Source: Pelodera strongyloides
Taxonomy: Eukaryota > Nematoda > Chromadorea > Rhabditida > Rhabditidae
Direction of reading: 5' to 3'
NCBI GenBank assembly: GCA_036852015.1
Contig: JAANDG010000064.1
Span: 62,001 to 126,000, forward strand
Length of the DNA stretch: 64,000 nucleotides
Shown: one piece after another, positions 50,551 through 63,209 of the stretch
How positions within the stretch are numbered: position 1 is the first letter of the stretch
Layout of the letters: each line of letters begins with the position of its first letter
Translations under genes and position numbers: made by a program
The notes under the pieces: model-generated
Databases searched by the model: none
The model's input: only the letters and a program-made list of their open reading frames with translations
What the model was told of the DNA's origin: nothing

Positions 50551-53284
50551 AGTTACTATATTTATGTTAGAACCTATCTATCTGGTCGTCTTCAGAGAGG
50601 CATGATCTCGAAGCTCCTTCTTCCACGGTCCCAGGAACCGAACCCCCGATACTTCCCCCATCTATGCCTGATATGATCTTACCATTACACCATCTCACCA
50701 AATTAACGATAAAATAAAAAGTCCAAAGTCAGCAGTGTATATCTGGTCACCACCCAATGTACACAAACCAAAATCATAGTGATTCACAGAGGAATGCAAA
50801 ACTCAATAAAAAAGAACTGTGAAGTTGGAAATGAATGAAACAAGACTGATTTAGCCCCAAGGTGATATCATCACTAACGGTTATTCTTGGGAGATAGATA
50901 GATAAATTCGTATTCGTGACCGAAACAACACGAGATTAGAGACATCAACAGAAGTACGGCAACCGCAATGCTTACAAATAATACGTTGGTGAATCACCCA
51001 AAATGTATATTATCGCTTTTGAATAATAAAAGAAAAAATCTTCCATGCTAGATTCAATAGCTAAAAATACTTCTGATTTAGATAAATCTCGTCTTGTCAG
51101 CACAAATGTTATGGAGTAGTATTTGTTGCGTTACTGTATCATTGTGATCTTCCCAAGAAAGCACCACATTTTACTATTCCTACTGAGGCCATATTCACCA
51201 CTCAATTCCCCCTGGGGAAGTCCCCGTCTTTTTCCCTGCGTTTCTCACATAAGAATGTTATTTTCTGTTCCCAGGGAATATTTCCCCGCGGAAATCGGAA
51301 TGGTGAATATGACCTCTGGAGTACTGGTCAAAGATAGACCAGCTCGATGACAGTTACGCTCAATCACTCATGACACCCAGGTTTAACTCCAGTTTTTACG
51401 CTGGTTGGAACAGCATAGCTAACTAACCTTTTGCTTCTGTATTCAGCCTTAACCGGAGTCTCAATTCTAGTTTGAAGCATTTAACACTGACGTCAATTGG
51501 TCACCTTGTAGTTATCTTCTCTACTTTGCTGAATATCCACTTCTCAAGTTCTACTTCATTTTCCTCTCTCTCCCTCTCTCTCTCTCTCTTTCACCCAGTC
51601 TCTCTCGCTCTCCCTCTCTACTTCTCCTCATCTCATCTTCTCCCCACCTTCATCTCTTCATCTCTCTCTCACCCTCTCTCTCTCTCTCTCCTTTAACTCT
51701 CTCTCTCCTCTCTCTCATTCTCTCTCTCTTGCTCCCTCTCTCTCTCTCTCTTGCTCCCCCCCTCTCTCTCTCTCTCTCTCTTCCCCAATGCAAGCCTTCA
51801 CGTCCTTATCACAGAATACTGCAAAGGGAATGGAATCAAAGCGTTTCTTCTATCAAAAGTTGAATCAGTTGACGTTCTGCTTACATAAAAGATAAATGCA
51901 TTGTAAAAGCTAAATAAAATGATAAGTTATTACTGTATCTATCATGAAAAACGCTATGTAATGAATAGGCTTTAAAGGGTCAGGCCCATTTCAAATGACC
52001 CCTGTTTTTGATGATTCCTTCCGATTCTCCATGTCAAATATAGTAGGATGCAATATTTTTCTAATTGTCGAGAGCAAAATTCACAGACTATTCAGCAATT
52101 TACCATGGGCAGTCATACCCAACTATCTATCGCAGCTGGCACGCCCATTCGCGCTGATTGGCCAATATCGCAATTGCCACGCCCAACAGGGCATATTGGC
52201 CTATTAGCGCGAAGGGGCGTGACAACTGCGATAGATAGTTGGGTATGACGGGCCATGGTAAACTGCTGATTACTGCGTGAATTTTGCGCTTGAAAATTAG
52301 AAAAACATAGTATCCTACTATATTTGACATGGAAAAGTAGATGGAATCATCAAAAATAGGGGTCATTTGAAATGGGCCTGACCCTTTAATGGCAACAGAA
52401 CTAACCACTGAATACTTTTTATTTTGTTCAGAGCCTCAAACTAAGGCCTAAGTAAGGAGTAAACCTCTACAATTAACACAAAGCCTACATCACACAACTC
52501 ACACAGCTGATGCTCATGTAGTTGTAATATCTTATGCTCCTCGTGTAGGGAGCATACATCTACGTGAGCCTACGAAGCCCCTTCTTATTATTATTTTGGA
52601 TTTGCCTATGGTTCTACTTATTTCATTATCAAATAAAGCTTCCCATATTCTGTGTTTTGGGAGTCCATGCCGTGCAAAAGCCTACGTTAAGTTCAACAAT
52701 GGACCACCGCAGAAAGCGGCAGCAAAGATTAATTATCGAGACTAAACACTTGTATTATCTATGCTTTTCTCTCCTCTTTTACTTTGTTATCAGTAGCGCT
52801 TCTACCAAGGAGAGCCAATTTCTATGTATGCAACACTGTGGGTGAAAAGCACAGTCACAAACCACTATACACTTTATGGGCACAAAGAGGGGGACTTTCA
52901 CCCGAGTTTCCACCCAGGGGGTTTTGCGAAGGGAGTTTCTACCCAGGGATATATTTCAATTTTGAGGTATGACCACACGACATTAACCCATGGAACATTA
53001 CGTTACTGTTACGTTACGTTATGGTTTTAAAGGGGAATTAAGACAATAACTGTCTTACAAGTCCGACTAAATCGTATCCTAGGAAGCTGGATTCGGTGTT
53101 TCTTTGTTTGATTGCTTATATATTTGTATATGTTTGTATAATGAACGTTATTCTGAGTAATACCTGAAGTGTCGTCGAGACAGTCGAGGGGTTCGCACTT
53201 GACGTCGTTGTTGTCGTGCGAGAGGTCCAATGCTGAAGAGAAGAGACAATCGTTCTTCAGAATTGGGGCCCAGTCCTCGTCCAT
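41787..53284 (-). CDS. CREB3-like bZIP transcription factor without membrane anchor
   Basis: Nuclear bZIP activator of the CREB3/CREB3L group. Exons: alternative first exons 53284-53164 or 49280-49097; then 45067-45006, 44219-44131, 43785-43695, 43473-43242, 43021-42876, 42613-42467, 42188-42072, 41897-41787 with TGA at 41787-41789. All phases agree, giving about 371 or 392 residues. Ser/Pro- and Gln-rich activation regions (a Q-rich stretch in 43473-43242) lead to the family block [20 protein letters not shown], the basic region [20 protein letters not shown] and a leucine zipper ([18 protein letters not shown]). The [12 protein letters not shown] junction and the [15 protein letters not shown] block are diagnostic of CREB3L1/2-type proteins. 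Vertebrate members are ER-anchored and released by S1P/S2P; here the frame ends about 18 residues past the zipper, with no TM segment. Confidence 0.92.
41925..42025. repeat. Family C MITE, half copy in the last bZIP intron
   Basis: Begins at TTAA with aagtggtataacagcctgtt and tttgaaacgtacgttg; the other arm is missing. Confidence 0.6.
42072..42613 (-). CDS. bZIP DNA-binding exons
   Basis: Exons 42613-42467 and 42188-42072. The first ends VRRKIKNK and the second starts [19 protein letters not shown]; together they form the N-x7-R basic region and the zipper start. The intron (42189-42466) holds a 70-bp GA microsatellite. Confidence 0.95.
42330..42408. repeat. GA microsatellite in a bZIP intron
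   Basis: About 75 bp of GA dinucleotides immediately after the MITE-like end ccgctttattatacc. It yields meaningless Arg/Glu and Ser/Leu frames. Confidence 0.9.
46461..46927. repeat. Palindromic MITE, family F (copy 1)
   Basis: Long inverted arms (gagaggcccacgagaaaaaa / ttttctcgtgggcctcttcc; ggccaggtaccgtagtcaga / tctgactacggtacctagcc), ending at a TTAA. A second, partial copy runs off the window from 63591. Confidence 0.8.
47970..48140. repeat. 27-bp CT-rich minisatellite
   Basis: About six tandem units of tctctctctcatcctctacc plus tctatct, with point variants. Because 27 is a multiple of three, the array is open in frame and mimics a Ser/Leu-rich coding sequence. Confidence 0.85.
49097..49280 (-). 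CDS. bZIP gene alternative first coding exon (b)
   Basis: 61 codons plus one base: [20 protein letters not shown]... , acidic and Phe-rich like a transactivation domain. It ends phase 1 at a ggtgagtg donor. A strong acceptor-like tttcctgcacag lies at 49359, but its phase does not let the distal exon read into this ATG. This exon therefore looks like an alternative start preceded by a 5'UTR. Confidence 0.75.
49331..49362. repeat. Degenerate TTAGGC-like hexamers
   Basis: Five consecutive hexamers TAGGCT TAGGCT TAGTCT TAGACT TAGGCT. TTAGGC is the nematode telomere unit. The run lies just upstream of bZIP exon b, beside the candidate acceptor at 49359. Confidence 0.5.
49760..49990. repeat. 45-bp minisatellite (cgtctcgactctctc units)
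   Basis: About four units beginning cgtctcgactctctcaatat or close variants, period 45 bp, decaying to the right into CT-rich DNA (to about 50240). In frame on the minus strand it gives repeated LRESRR residues; no coding signal otherwise. Confidence 0.8.
50506..50549. repeat. CT microsatellite
   Basis: Uninterrupted CT dinucleotides of about 44 bp. Confidence 0.9.
50623..50699 (-). repeat. tRNA-like repeat
   Basis: Minus strand: gatggtgtaatggtaagatc (A-box-like) and gggggttcggttcctggg (a B box close to GGTTCGANTCC) about 35 nt apart. The acceptor stem does not close, so this is more likely a tRNA-derived SINE fragment or tRNA pseudogene than a gene. Confidence 0.35.
51185..51316. repeat. 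Palindromic MITE, family P (copy 2)
   Basis: gaggccatattcaccactca ... ggtgaatatgacctc, 132 bp, reverse-oriented relative of 3993-4124 with the same inner gaaattccc/ggggaa blocks. Confidence 0.8.
51563..51785. repeat. CT-rich microsatellite tract
   Basis: Over 200 bp of imperfect CT repeats with ttca, ccca and tcat interruptions. Confidence 0.9.
51972..52389. repeat. Palindromic MITE, family D (copy 1)
   Basis: 418 bp with TTAA at each end. Ends ttaaagggtcaggcccattt / aaatgggcctgaccctttaa; long arms containing ccaactatctatcgcag / ctgcgatagatagttggg type blocks. Non-coding. Confidence 0.9.
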
Positions 53285-53301
53285 TCGACGACACGAATTA
53301 C
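53164..53301 (-). CDS. bZIP gene alternative first coding exon (a)
   Basis: Follows a ttatcttgcag acceptor at 53302. The ATG at 53284 begins [17 protein letters not shown], and the exon ends [10 protein letters not shown] at phase 1 before gtattact. It joins in frame to 45067-45006, as exon b does, and cannot join to exon b in frame. So a 5'UTR exon further right and two promoters are likely. Confidence 0.7.
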
Positions 53302-54457
53302 CTGCAAGATAAGAAGCGTAACAACTTGGGGTAAGAAGCTGGATGAGTTGACTAGACCAACGAACACACAATTTTCCTTTGATTTGGCCAGTTTTAGGCT
53401 TTAGGCAATCCGCCAATGTATCGCCTCGAGTGGTGCCTGGCGAACACTGGGGAAACATGAAATCCTCTCGCGAAAACCTAGCTGGAGGCAGGCAAATACT
53501 ATACGTTCGGCGAGGTGCGCGCCGAGAAAACACGCTAGCGCAGTTTGTTCGCCGTGCACAATCATAATATCACAATCACGGGCAGACAAAGTCTAATTGC
53601 AAGACCAAGCAGAAATAAAACCAAGCGCGAGCAAGCGACTAGCATTGAACAAGGAACATTCGTAGTACAAAAAAAGAAGCGTATTGTTAGTTGATCATGT
53701 CAGTACCAAAAGGATAGTCACCGAGATAGAGGAAAGTCTGTAACGAAGCGACAACGAAAATTGCATAAAGTTCGAAAACAACCGACCATGACCTTTTGCA
53801 AGAAACAATAAAAAAAGATTTCAATAATAGTCTTTTTTTGATCAGTCCTTTATTGAGGTATCCCCGAGAGTGCGAAATAATAATGAGCTAAAATGCGACA
53901 AAATGCATCGAGATAGATGTGGGTTTTTGGAAATAAAGGGTAGGAGGAGAGAGAGAGAGAGAGGCAGAGATAGAGCGAATAGAGAGAGAGGGAGAGAGAG
54001 AAAGAGAGAGAGAATAGAGGATATGTATATCGGTTTCTGAAAACTATTGCTATTGGAATTTGGCAAAACCACAAACGATTCAATAACCCGATAAACGCGA
54101 TGTTTGGAGGTTTTTGTTAAATATTATCGACATACATCCAAAGGTGTTTCTCATGGTTAACAATAGCAAAAAGCAGACAGGTAGCCAAAGACTTGCACAA
54201 TACGATTAAAGTAATAAAATAGAAAATACAATAAAAGCGGAACCTATTACATACTAGAAGTTATTGGTAAGTGTAGTTTTTTATTACAGGAAATGGATGA
54301 AAATCAAAAAAAAAATCGCTTCTACCGCTAAACAATCTGCAAATTGTTTTATTCAAAGACCGGTTCACAAAAATTTAACGCCGTGGTAGGGACTTAGACT
54401 TAGGGCCTTAGGGACCCTAACCCAGCCTCGAGAGTGAAAATCCCGTTTCACGAAACT

Positions 54458-54640
54458 TTAAAGCGAAATACCGGTCGGTTTTTGAAACGCATCACAAGCA
54501 CTTGCATTCCTATGCATTTATGCAAATTGTTGTCCAATTGGGGTCCAGTTTTTATTCTAATTTTTGCTCATTTGCATACGCTGCATAAGATAGCAGGTAT
54601 ACGCAATGCGTTTCAAATACCGGCCGGTATTTCGCCTTAA
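54458..54640. repeat. Family C MITE
   Basis: ttaaagcgaaataccggtcg ... ataccggccggtatttcgcc then TTAA. Its right TTAA (54637-54640) is also the left end of the next MITE. Confidence 0.88.
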
Positions 54641-55051
54641 AGGGTCAGGCCCATTTCAAATTACCTCTATTTTTGATGACTCCATCGGATTCTCCGTTTA
54701 AAATATAGTAGGCAGAATTTTTTTCCAATTTTCAGTCGCAAAATTCACGCAGTATTCAGCAATTTACCATGGCCAGTCAACCCAACTATATATCGCAGTT
54801 GTCACGCCCCTCCGCGCTAATTGGGCAATATGCCCTATTGGGCGTGGCAATTGCGATATTGGCCAATCAGCGCAAATGGGCGTGACAACTGCGATTGATT
54901 GTTGTGTATGACTGGCCATGGTAAATTGCTGAAAACTGCGTGAATATTGCGACTGAAAATTGGAAAAAAGTTCAGCCTACTATATTCGAAATGGAGAATC
55001 CGACGGAGTCATCAAAAACAGAGGTAATTTGAAATGGGCCTGACCCTTTAA
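54637..55051. repeat. Palindromic MITE, family D (copy 2)
   Basis: 415 bp, same ends and arms as 51972-52389, directly abutting the family C element at a shared TTAA. Confidence 0.9.
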
Positions 55052-55561
55052 CCTGGGTAACTCCATAATGAGCAGGGGCAAAGTTAACCTAACCCCTAAG
55101 ACCGCTTTTTTCCAATAATCCAAGATGAAATTTACTATACAGGAAGTGAAAGTTTTAGAACTAATTATTAAATTATTAAAAAGAGGAGTATGGAATTCTA
55201 TTAGAAGTATTCAAGTAATTTTCTTACAATTCATTAAATATTAATTAATAAGTTAATAAGAAAAGAATATGCTCTTCAGAGTCAGTGAATAAATTAAGAA
55301 GCACTTCAACCATAAGCAATAAAAATAAAAAATAAAAATAAAATAATATTATTTATTAATAATAATAAAAACGGACGATCATGGGAATTTGATGTAAATT
55401 TGCATGTCCAATTAGAATAAACTACTTTTTGCATACGCAGCCAAATTTGCATGAAACTATTGAAATAAAATCTGCATAATTTGTGTAAGCTTGGCCGGAG
55501 ATTATGCTAGCGGTCAGGCCTACTAAACTAAGGATCAGGCCTAATAAACTAGGAATTGGGG

Positions 55562-55958
55562 TTAAAGGGACAGGCCCATCAAAATAAACCTATATTTATG
55601 ATACGTTCATAATGACTATCAAGCATTTTTATTACAATATATACAAACTAAATTTCACCATTATTCGCCCTAGACAACTTTTTTCCAATGCGCTCCACGC
55701 ATATGTATACCATAAAACTGCAGATTTCAAAGCTATATATGCAAATTTTAATCGCATTATAATTTCACGATAAATTTGCATTGACGACAAGGATATTTGC
55801 GGCTTTACGGTATACATTTGATCTGAGCGCATCGGAAAAATGTTTCCCATGGCAAATAAATGTGAAATTTAGTTTGTATATATTGTAATAAAAATGCTTG
55901 CTAGTCACTATGGACGTATCGTAAATATAGGTTTACTTTGATGGGCCTGTCCCTTTAA
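55562..55958. repeat. Palindromic MITE, family E (copy 1)
   Basis: 397 bp, ttaaagggacaggcccatca ... tgatgggcctgtccctttaa, with long complementary arms (gcatttttattacaatatat / atatattgtaataaaaatgc). Confidence 0.9.
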
Positions 55959-58056
55959 AGTTAAAAGTCAGGCCTACCAAATTATGCTAAAGTAAGAGTC
56001 AGGCCTACTAAACTAGGACCTCGGTGCGCAGTGCGTGCTGCTGGCCGAGCGTGTGCACCAGAATTGGAGCAGAAGAGCGGGCCCCCGACATATATCCGCA
56101 GGTGTACAAACAATGGGGCATTTTGCCCAATTGAGAGCGGATGTAAAGTAGCAAATCACTGAGATTCAAATATCAGAATACACATGAATTGTTGAAGAAA
56201 AAGTGATTTTTAAGCACTTGTGGATAATGTAGAGCTTTATACGCCCACCCGCTCTCCAGCGAATATACGGTACCAACATACACCGTACCAAAGCCTCGAG
56301 TCCTCGAGTACCAATACCAAATATAGGTATAACCCGGAATTGAACGGTGGTCCAGAGGTACTTTTTGGATTGGCATAATTGTAGTTTTCTACAATTTCTA
56401 GTGTCCTAAAGGTAATTCATTGCTGTATAAGCATAACACAAGCACAAAGGAATTGGCTTCCCTAGAAGCTTGCCGATGATAGGGTTAAAGTTGGTAACAG
56501 CTTGTAACGGCCGAAAGGTAGCTATTTAGAGTAAAATAATTTGTTCGAGCATAGAATTTTAAAATTTTGTTCTTGATGTACTAGTTTTGCTAACATGCAA
56601 CAAACCACTTCCGGAGCAGCTGCACATGCAAAGTAAACATAAAGATCTATCTCCCATTAAAATACACAATTAGCAGATAATACAAAAACGGACAAAATAG
56701 AAAAGCTTCGGGGCAGGTCCATAAAAAATATGATGGTAATATGATATAGTCCCAGAGTCCATAAGCACCATATCACAGGAGTTTCTAGTGTTTCAACTTA
56801 TCCTGACTTGCACTTAAATTTGAGCTTATAAGATATAAGTACATCATTTAAATACCTTGCGCGATTAATTTTCCATGCTTCATGATAAATGTTATGTTAT
56901 CTTATTCATAGAACTAGCTTAGCTTAAAGTTGGGTTTCACTTGCTTATTTATATTTATATAAGAAAATCCAGCCAATTCCCAACACAACCAGGTGCTTCC
57001 TAATTAGAAAATTCTAAGGGACCAAAGATTAGGCTAGCTGGTAAATCTAAGAACTGAAAAAAAAGAAAAAACATAAATAAAAAAAGAAACGAAAAACGCG
57101 TTTCGCACAGACACAGCTGTGTGTGCCACCATGGTGATTTTCATGTAGCGATGGCCTAGCAACTAAAAATTGACGAATTTTCCCCCATTTTAGTTTCAGT
57201 TCCAAAACACAAAAATACTTAGGGTTTTTTTTTTTGAGTTGGGATGTGCTTTTATATAAATATAAGATTTCATTTTGAAAACATTTTGAAAACTGAGGTT
57301 CATGTTATAGCAAAACACAAAAAAAAGTTTAGCAAGAAGGTTGAGGCCGCTGAGAGGTACATCAAAGTTATCATAGAGGTAACTGAAAGTAATCAACATC
57401 CAAAAAACTGACGAACGAAAATCAAGTTTTTTATATGAATGTGTTAGCACAAAGCATAACAGTTTAAGTTTAAAAACATTTTCTAAGTGATGAAAACCAA
57501 ACATTACATACATGGATCCGGCGGGCCACTATAGATTTACTATACTAGTTCAACGTCTACGAAACATTTGATGTCTAAACGTTTAGCTGCTTATTAGTTT
57601 ATTAGAATCTTTGAAAGAGCGCTTCGCTACGAGATAGGCTGCGACGTGCGGCGTAAAACAATACGAGGATCAATACGAGGATGTTTTCAGAACTTAGTAG
57701 TTTTAAAGGGGAAAGAAGTAGGATGCTCAAACTTGAACTAAGTTCGTTACGACATGCTGAGTACAGAGCTGCGGACGCCGGTGGTAGTTATTACAATATC
57801 TCGGCTCTGTCTCAACAACTACAAATCTAAGAGAACTAAAAGTTAAATACCTAAACTTATGTTTATGATCCCAGACAGATCCCAAGAATGACCTCGACTG
57901 TTTTGAAGCGATTTTGAAGGTCGGGGGATTTCAGAGCTAGACCAGTGGGCAGTTTTTGGAGAATAAACAAAAAACAAGAGTAGTGGGATTAGGAAAACCC
58001 GCGCAAAAGCGAAACGTTTAACCTTATTAGCGGTTGGGGTCTAATTGGAACGAACC

Positions 58057-58104
<48 letters not shown>

Positions 58105-59231
58105 CGAGAGCGAGAGAGAGAGCGAGGAAGAGAGAATGAACCGATAGACAGAGAGAGAGAGAGAAAATAAGGAGGTATATAGAGAGATAGAGGGAGATCT
58201 GTAGGAGAAGCAAGAGAAGAAAATTCTATAAAACAGCTGCTTCTATCCTTATTTAAAAGTAAAGAGTATGTACTTCTCTAAAACATGCGCATACTAAAAG
58301 TTCATTTAAAACACACAGTTGATTCTACGATACCTATTACTTTCACTCTAAAACTCGACGGCTTAAACACCGGGAAATGGTCCAAAATACGATCAGCAAC
58401 GTGCTAAACTGTGTGTTATTAACGGGAATGCGCGGGAACTAGTTTCAGTGTAGTATAGCAAAAATGTTGCCAATATTTTAAGTTATAACCATTATATAAT
58501 AAGAGAGAGTGAGTCCCAGCTGTTCAAGCATTGTCACCTTCAGATAAACATAAACTTTGCTGGCGCAAACAAAACGACGAATCCACTTTTTCTTGAAGCA
58601 GCAGAAATTGCCACACACTATGTGTTCTCCTATTCTGGATATGTACTGAATCGCGGAGTGGTAACCTAGATACCCTAGTAATAGTTGTTCCGCTTGAAGA
58701 AGTAGCTTTGATAATTGTCTTGCTTATATCTACTTACCGAACTGTAAGTATTACCCTTCTCCCATAAGACATGACCACCCACGCACTACCAACCCCTCCT
58801 ATTATACTTCTTCTGTGCAGTGGACGCACAGTCCAAAATGTTTCCTCACAAATTCCCATATCTAATTGGATATAATGTTGCGGAGTGTTGTGCTGACTCC
58901 TGACTCCTGACGAGGCTCAAAATAGGCCGCGCCTAGATCTGTACTAGATCGGTCCTAAATCAGTCCTAGATCGCCCAAAGATCAGTCCATCCGATAGCAG
59001 TTCTCATTCCGGATGAGCACATTTGAAAGTCAAATTTTCCGTTTAAAATTAAAATTTAAGATTGGCGGAAAGTGCCTTCTTTGGGAAAAAGTTGAGCTCT
59101 GATTGGAAACAATTTATCAAAAGGTAATTTTTTTTGATTGACGCTGGAAAGATATTTTAAAAAAGATCAAAGAATACGATCAAGGCGGTGTGAAATCAAC
59201 AGAAAAAGATACCGTAGAGATCTAACTGGGT

Positions 59232-59399
59232 TTAAAGCGAAATACCGGCCGGTTTTTGAAACGAGTACACCACATCTTATGGAGCTTATCAGCTTATGCA
59301 AATGAACGTAACTTAGAGCAAAGATCCAGTTACACTCAGATAACTTAGCATTCAGTTGTCCACGATGCGTTTCAAAAACCGGCCGGTATTTCGCTTTAA
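59232..59399. repeat. Family C MITE
   Basis: 168 bp with near-perfect ends ttaaagcgaaataccggccg / cggccggtatttcgctttaa; the best preserved copy in the window. Confidence 0.9.
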
Positions 59400-61482
59400 A
59401 ATGGTAAAGTTTTTAGAGCGTTACAGGCAAAATTAAATACTGCGTTTTCCGAAGAAAAATACAGCATGTCGCGAAGCGAAGTACGTCCCTGGTTAATAAA
59501 AATGAAAATAAGCAGGAATATCCTGTGCAACCAAACTGTCAAACATGTCAATGTTTATCTGACATCAAGGGGTCATAACTCATATTTTGCTCGTATTTTG
59601 GCTGTTTTGATGATAGCTATGTATACCTCATTTGCATAAGTATGGCTGAACGCAAACATTTATGCATCAAGTAACGGTTGTTTGTTGGCTTTCATTTCCG
59701 TGTAAATAAGCACGAAAAAACAGCAAATCAACGCAACCTAAGAGAATCCTCTAATCTCCGTAAAACTAGGTTGTATCCCTTCTAGCATCATTTAATGTTG
59801 TTGGCATAGGGTTCTGTGAAACTTAGGTACTGCGGCGAAAACCTGGCGCTCAAATGGCGAGCAGCGAGAGACCGGCGCCAAGACGGACGAAAAGGCGAGA
59901 AAAAAAGCAGGACTAGATTAGATAAAAAAAAAGATGCGCGTCAACTTCGCACCATCAAATCAAAAGATTCCTGCGAAGGCTTGCGACAACCCAATGAAAG
60001 TACTGGCGAAGGTTGGGCGAGGTGAGCGGCGATGTATCGGCGCACATTTTTTTTCACTGTGCACTTCGCAGTTTCACATTGCGACTCCCCGTCCCTCCCC
60101 TCCACCTACACATTGTGCTCATTTTTATAAACGCTTAGTTTTAAATTTCGCCCCTATGACGTGCAACAAAAAAAACCTCAAAAATCTCAATAAAACTCCA
60201 CAGATAAACACTTAATAACAACACGGTGCACAATAAAAACTATTCTATATTAATTTATATAAATGTTCATAGATGAATCTCGGCCTATTCAATAAAGATA
60301 TGATTCCCCCGTATATTGTATTATTGACAATTGCGTTGCCCGACCGCTTTTCGGGTCATTTATATTGCTATCGTACATGTGAATGCAAACAGAAACAGAC
60401 GAGATTTAACAATGAGAATCGATCGATACCCGGAATAGGATTACGACCATTAAACAAAAGGAAATTAATATTTCTTTTTATTGGAAATTAGCAAAATCTT
60501 TACGACTTGTCGGAAGATGTAATTTGTTACATAGGCAGAATTCAGGAAGTATATAGCTCTGTTATACAATGACGATTGAAAATATAAGCAAGGTGATACA
60601 AATGTTTGTCAACTACATGAACTACTCTTGGTGTAACTAAATAACTAACGTAATAGGTTAATCTAAAGGGATATACGTACTCCAAAGTTAGCATTGCCAG
60701 AAGCCAGCAGCTCACCAGCACCTACCGCTTTCATTAGACATTTGGTGCAAAAAAAATCACCAAATACGGCTAAAGCAGGATGTAGTTGCACCATAAGCTT
60801 CACTGATCAAAAATCTAACATGTAATTTGAATAAGGAAGTAAAGTATGGAGTTCACAAGTCAAAATAATAATATAGACCGTCTTGATCTATAAACGACAG
60901 CATGATTCACTACATAGGACGCGAGCAAAAGGACAGACCAAAATTTAATATTGCCTGGAAGCAAATAAAAATAAATACTGGTTTAAAAACAACGATTTGT
61001 TTTGTACAAAATAAGGCAAGGGGACAAAAAAATGCAAAAAAATCTGAAACGTGTAGAAGCAACCGGCTATGTATGGAACTACATTACAATATCAAACAAA
61101 ACTAATAAGACCCGGTTTATTATTGTGATATGCATGTACTTGCACTAATCATGTAGAAAAATCTATTCATCTTTCAGTGATGTGCTTTTTATAAGAGTCT
61201 AAGAAATAGTAAAGCATTTAGAATAATATTATGAATAGAGTCTATTGTAGTCCCCCGGGCACCGCTGAGGGGGGGGGGGGGGAGGAGACTGAGCGGCCGA
61301 AATTTGAACACATGCAAATTCTAAACACTACTAATGCTTGTGCTTATAGTACAAGTCGGAAGAAGCATAAACTTTGAACGGGTCAGAGGAACCTGGGAGA
61401 GAGACTGGGTGGTTGAGGGAGACAGGCGGTACGCAGAGATAAACAAATGGGGAATATTCGAAGATAGGGAGTGGAAGAGGAG

Positions 61483-61517
<35 letters not shown>

Positions 61518-61531
61518 CAACCTTTGGCAAC

Positions 61532-62002
61532 TTAAAGGGATGGGTTCACTACAAAATCACCTTGTTTTTATGCTTTACTTTGATTGTACAAAGGAAAACT
61601 TAAACAAAGAGCATACAAAATATTCCTTGAATTATTCCCTAGGGAAGATATTAGGTAAAAAAAGGTGAGTATTGATCTTTTCCGATAAAGTTGTACTGCA
61701 AATAAACTAAGGAAGTAAGATATGGTTGAAACACACGTTTTGAGCAAAATAAACTTGTCTTCATCTTTTATTTCACATAAACCAATGAAAAAACAGTGTG
61801 TTTAGCCATATATCTTAGCTTCCTTAGTTTATCTTGCAGTACAACTTTATCGGAAAAAGATCAATACTCACCTTTTTTACCTAATATCTGCCCTAGGGAA
61901 TAATTCAGGGAATATTTTTTATGCTCTTTTTTTAAGTTTTCCTTTGTACAATCAAAGTAAAGCATAAAAACAAGGTGATTTTGTAGTGAACCCATCCCTT
62001 TA
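61532..62002. repeat. Palindromic MITE, family G, inside a minisatellite
   Basis: 471 bp, ttaaagggatgggttcacta ... tagtgaacccatccctttaa. It sits between GA tracts that share a gcaacctttggcaac unit (61517, 62086, 62164), so it split a tandem array. Confidence 0.85.
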
Positions 62003-62132
62003 ATACAATAGGGAGAGAGAGAGAAAGAAAGAGAGAAAGATAGAGAGAGAGAGAGACAGAGAGAGAGAAAAAGGGAGAGAAAGAGAGAGCAACCTTTGGC
62101 AACAATGCAATAGAGAGAGAAAGAGAGAGAGG

Positions 62133-62163
<31 letters not shown>

Positions 62164-62577
62164 CGCAACCTTTGGCAACAATGCAATGGTTAAAAACCTA
62201 GCCTGTAACCATAGTCATAGAAGACTCAGAATACATAAAATAAAGCAAACAATATGAAAAGCAGTTATTGATGTGACGCAAGTGAACCATATGCGTGGGC
62301 TTTATATGTGTTTCTACTTACGTAGAAAGAATCGAGTCAACTTGCTCATTCCGTCATCCCAGTGTAACGGTGTATTTGCGTGCGTTACTAAAAGATGTCC
62401 GAAATCTTACAAGGAGTGGATATTTGTTGGAATATAATATAAATAAACAATAAGACATGAAATGAAATGCATACGATCCTACAGTGGAGTTGTTTCTTAT
62501 ATACATCTGAATTACTCGAACCTACCTAAAGAGTAGTTGTACGGAATAACTTATTGCTTAAAAGTTCGAGCAATTTA

Positions 62578-62727
62578 CTTATCAATTTATCATATGGAAC
62601 ACGTCATCTTATCCTATGCACATTTTTGGTGCCCGTCCGAAGCTTCCGGCACCAAATTTACATAGGATACATATAGGATATGTGTATCATACGCAAATTT
62701 CCCAAAGTAGGTACAATACTGCTTTAA
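62578..62727. repeat. Family K MITE
   Basis: Inner arms tcttatcctatgcacatttt / ataggatacatataggatat and the end gtaggtacaatactgctttaa; the left boundary is uncertain. Confidence 0.7.
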
Positions 62728-63209
62728 AATAACATAAAATTAAAAGTAAGAAGGACCCCCATGGCACCAGAAGAAGATCTGATAGAAACTAAGGAGTAAG
62801 TATGGAGCGCTTACTTTGTCACCTCAAATCACAAAGTTGATCTTAAACATAGAAACTATGCAAACAAAAATGTTAGAAAGATCAAGGAGAATAATGCACT
62901 TGTTGAGGTCAGCTAGAGCAGTGCAGGAAACAACACACGCCCAGGGAAAAGGTTTAGGGTGTAGGGCTTCAAGCTTCAAGGCTTGGAAGGTAAAGACGGA
63001 AGATTTTTACGAATACGTAGCCACGCGATTTAGGTAATAAACCAATCTAGCTAAAAAATCTTTTACAGTACTTCGTATTTTATAATATACGGTATTTATT
63101 TATCCAACAACTACAGTACTTTGTATTTTATAACCGATCGTATTTGTTTATCCAGCAACACCAAGAGCTTCTCTTTAACGTGGTTCCTGATTTTCCACTT
63201 TGCCATAAC

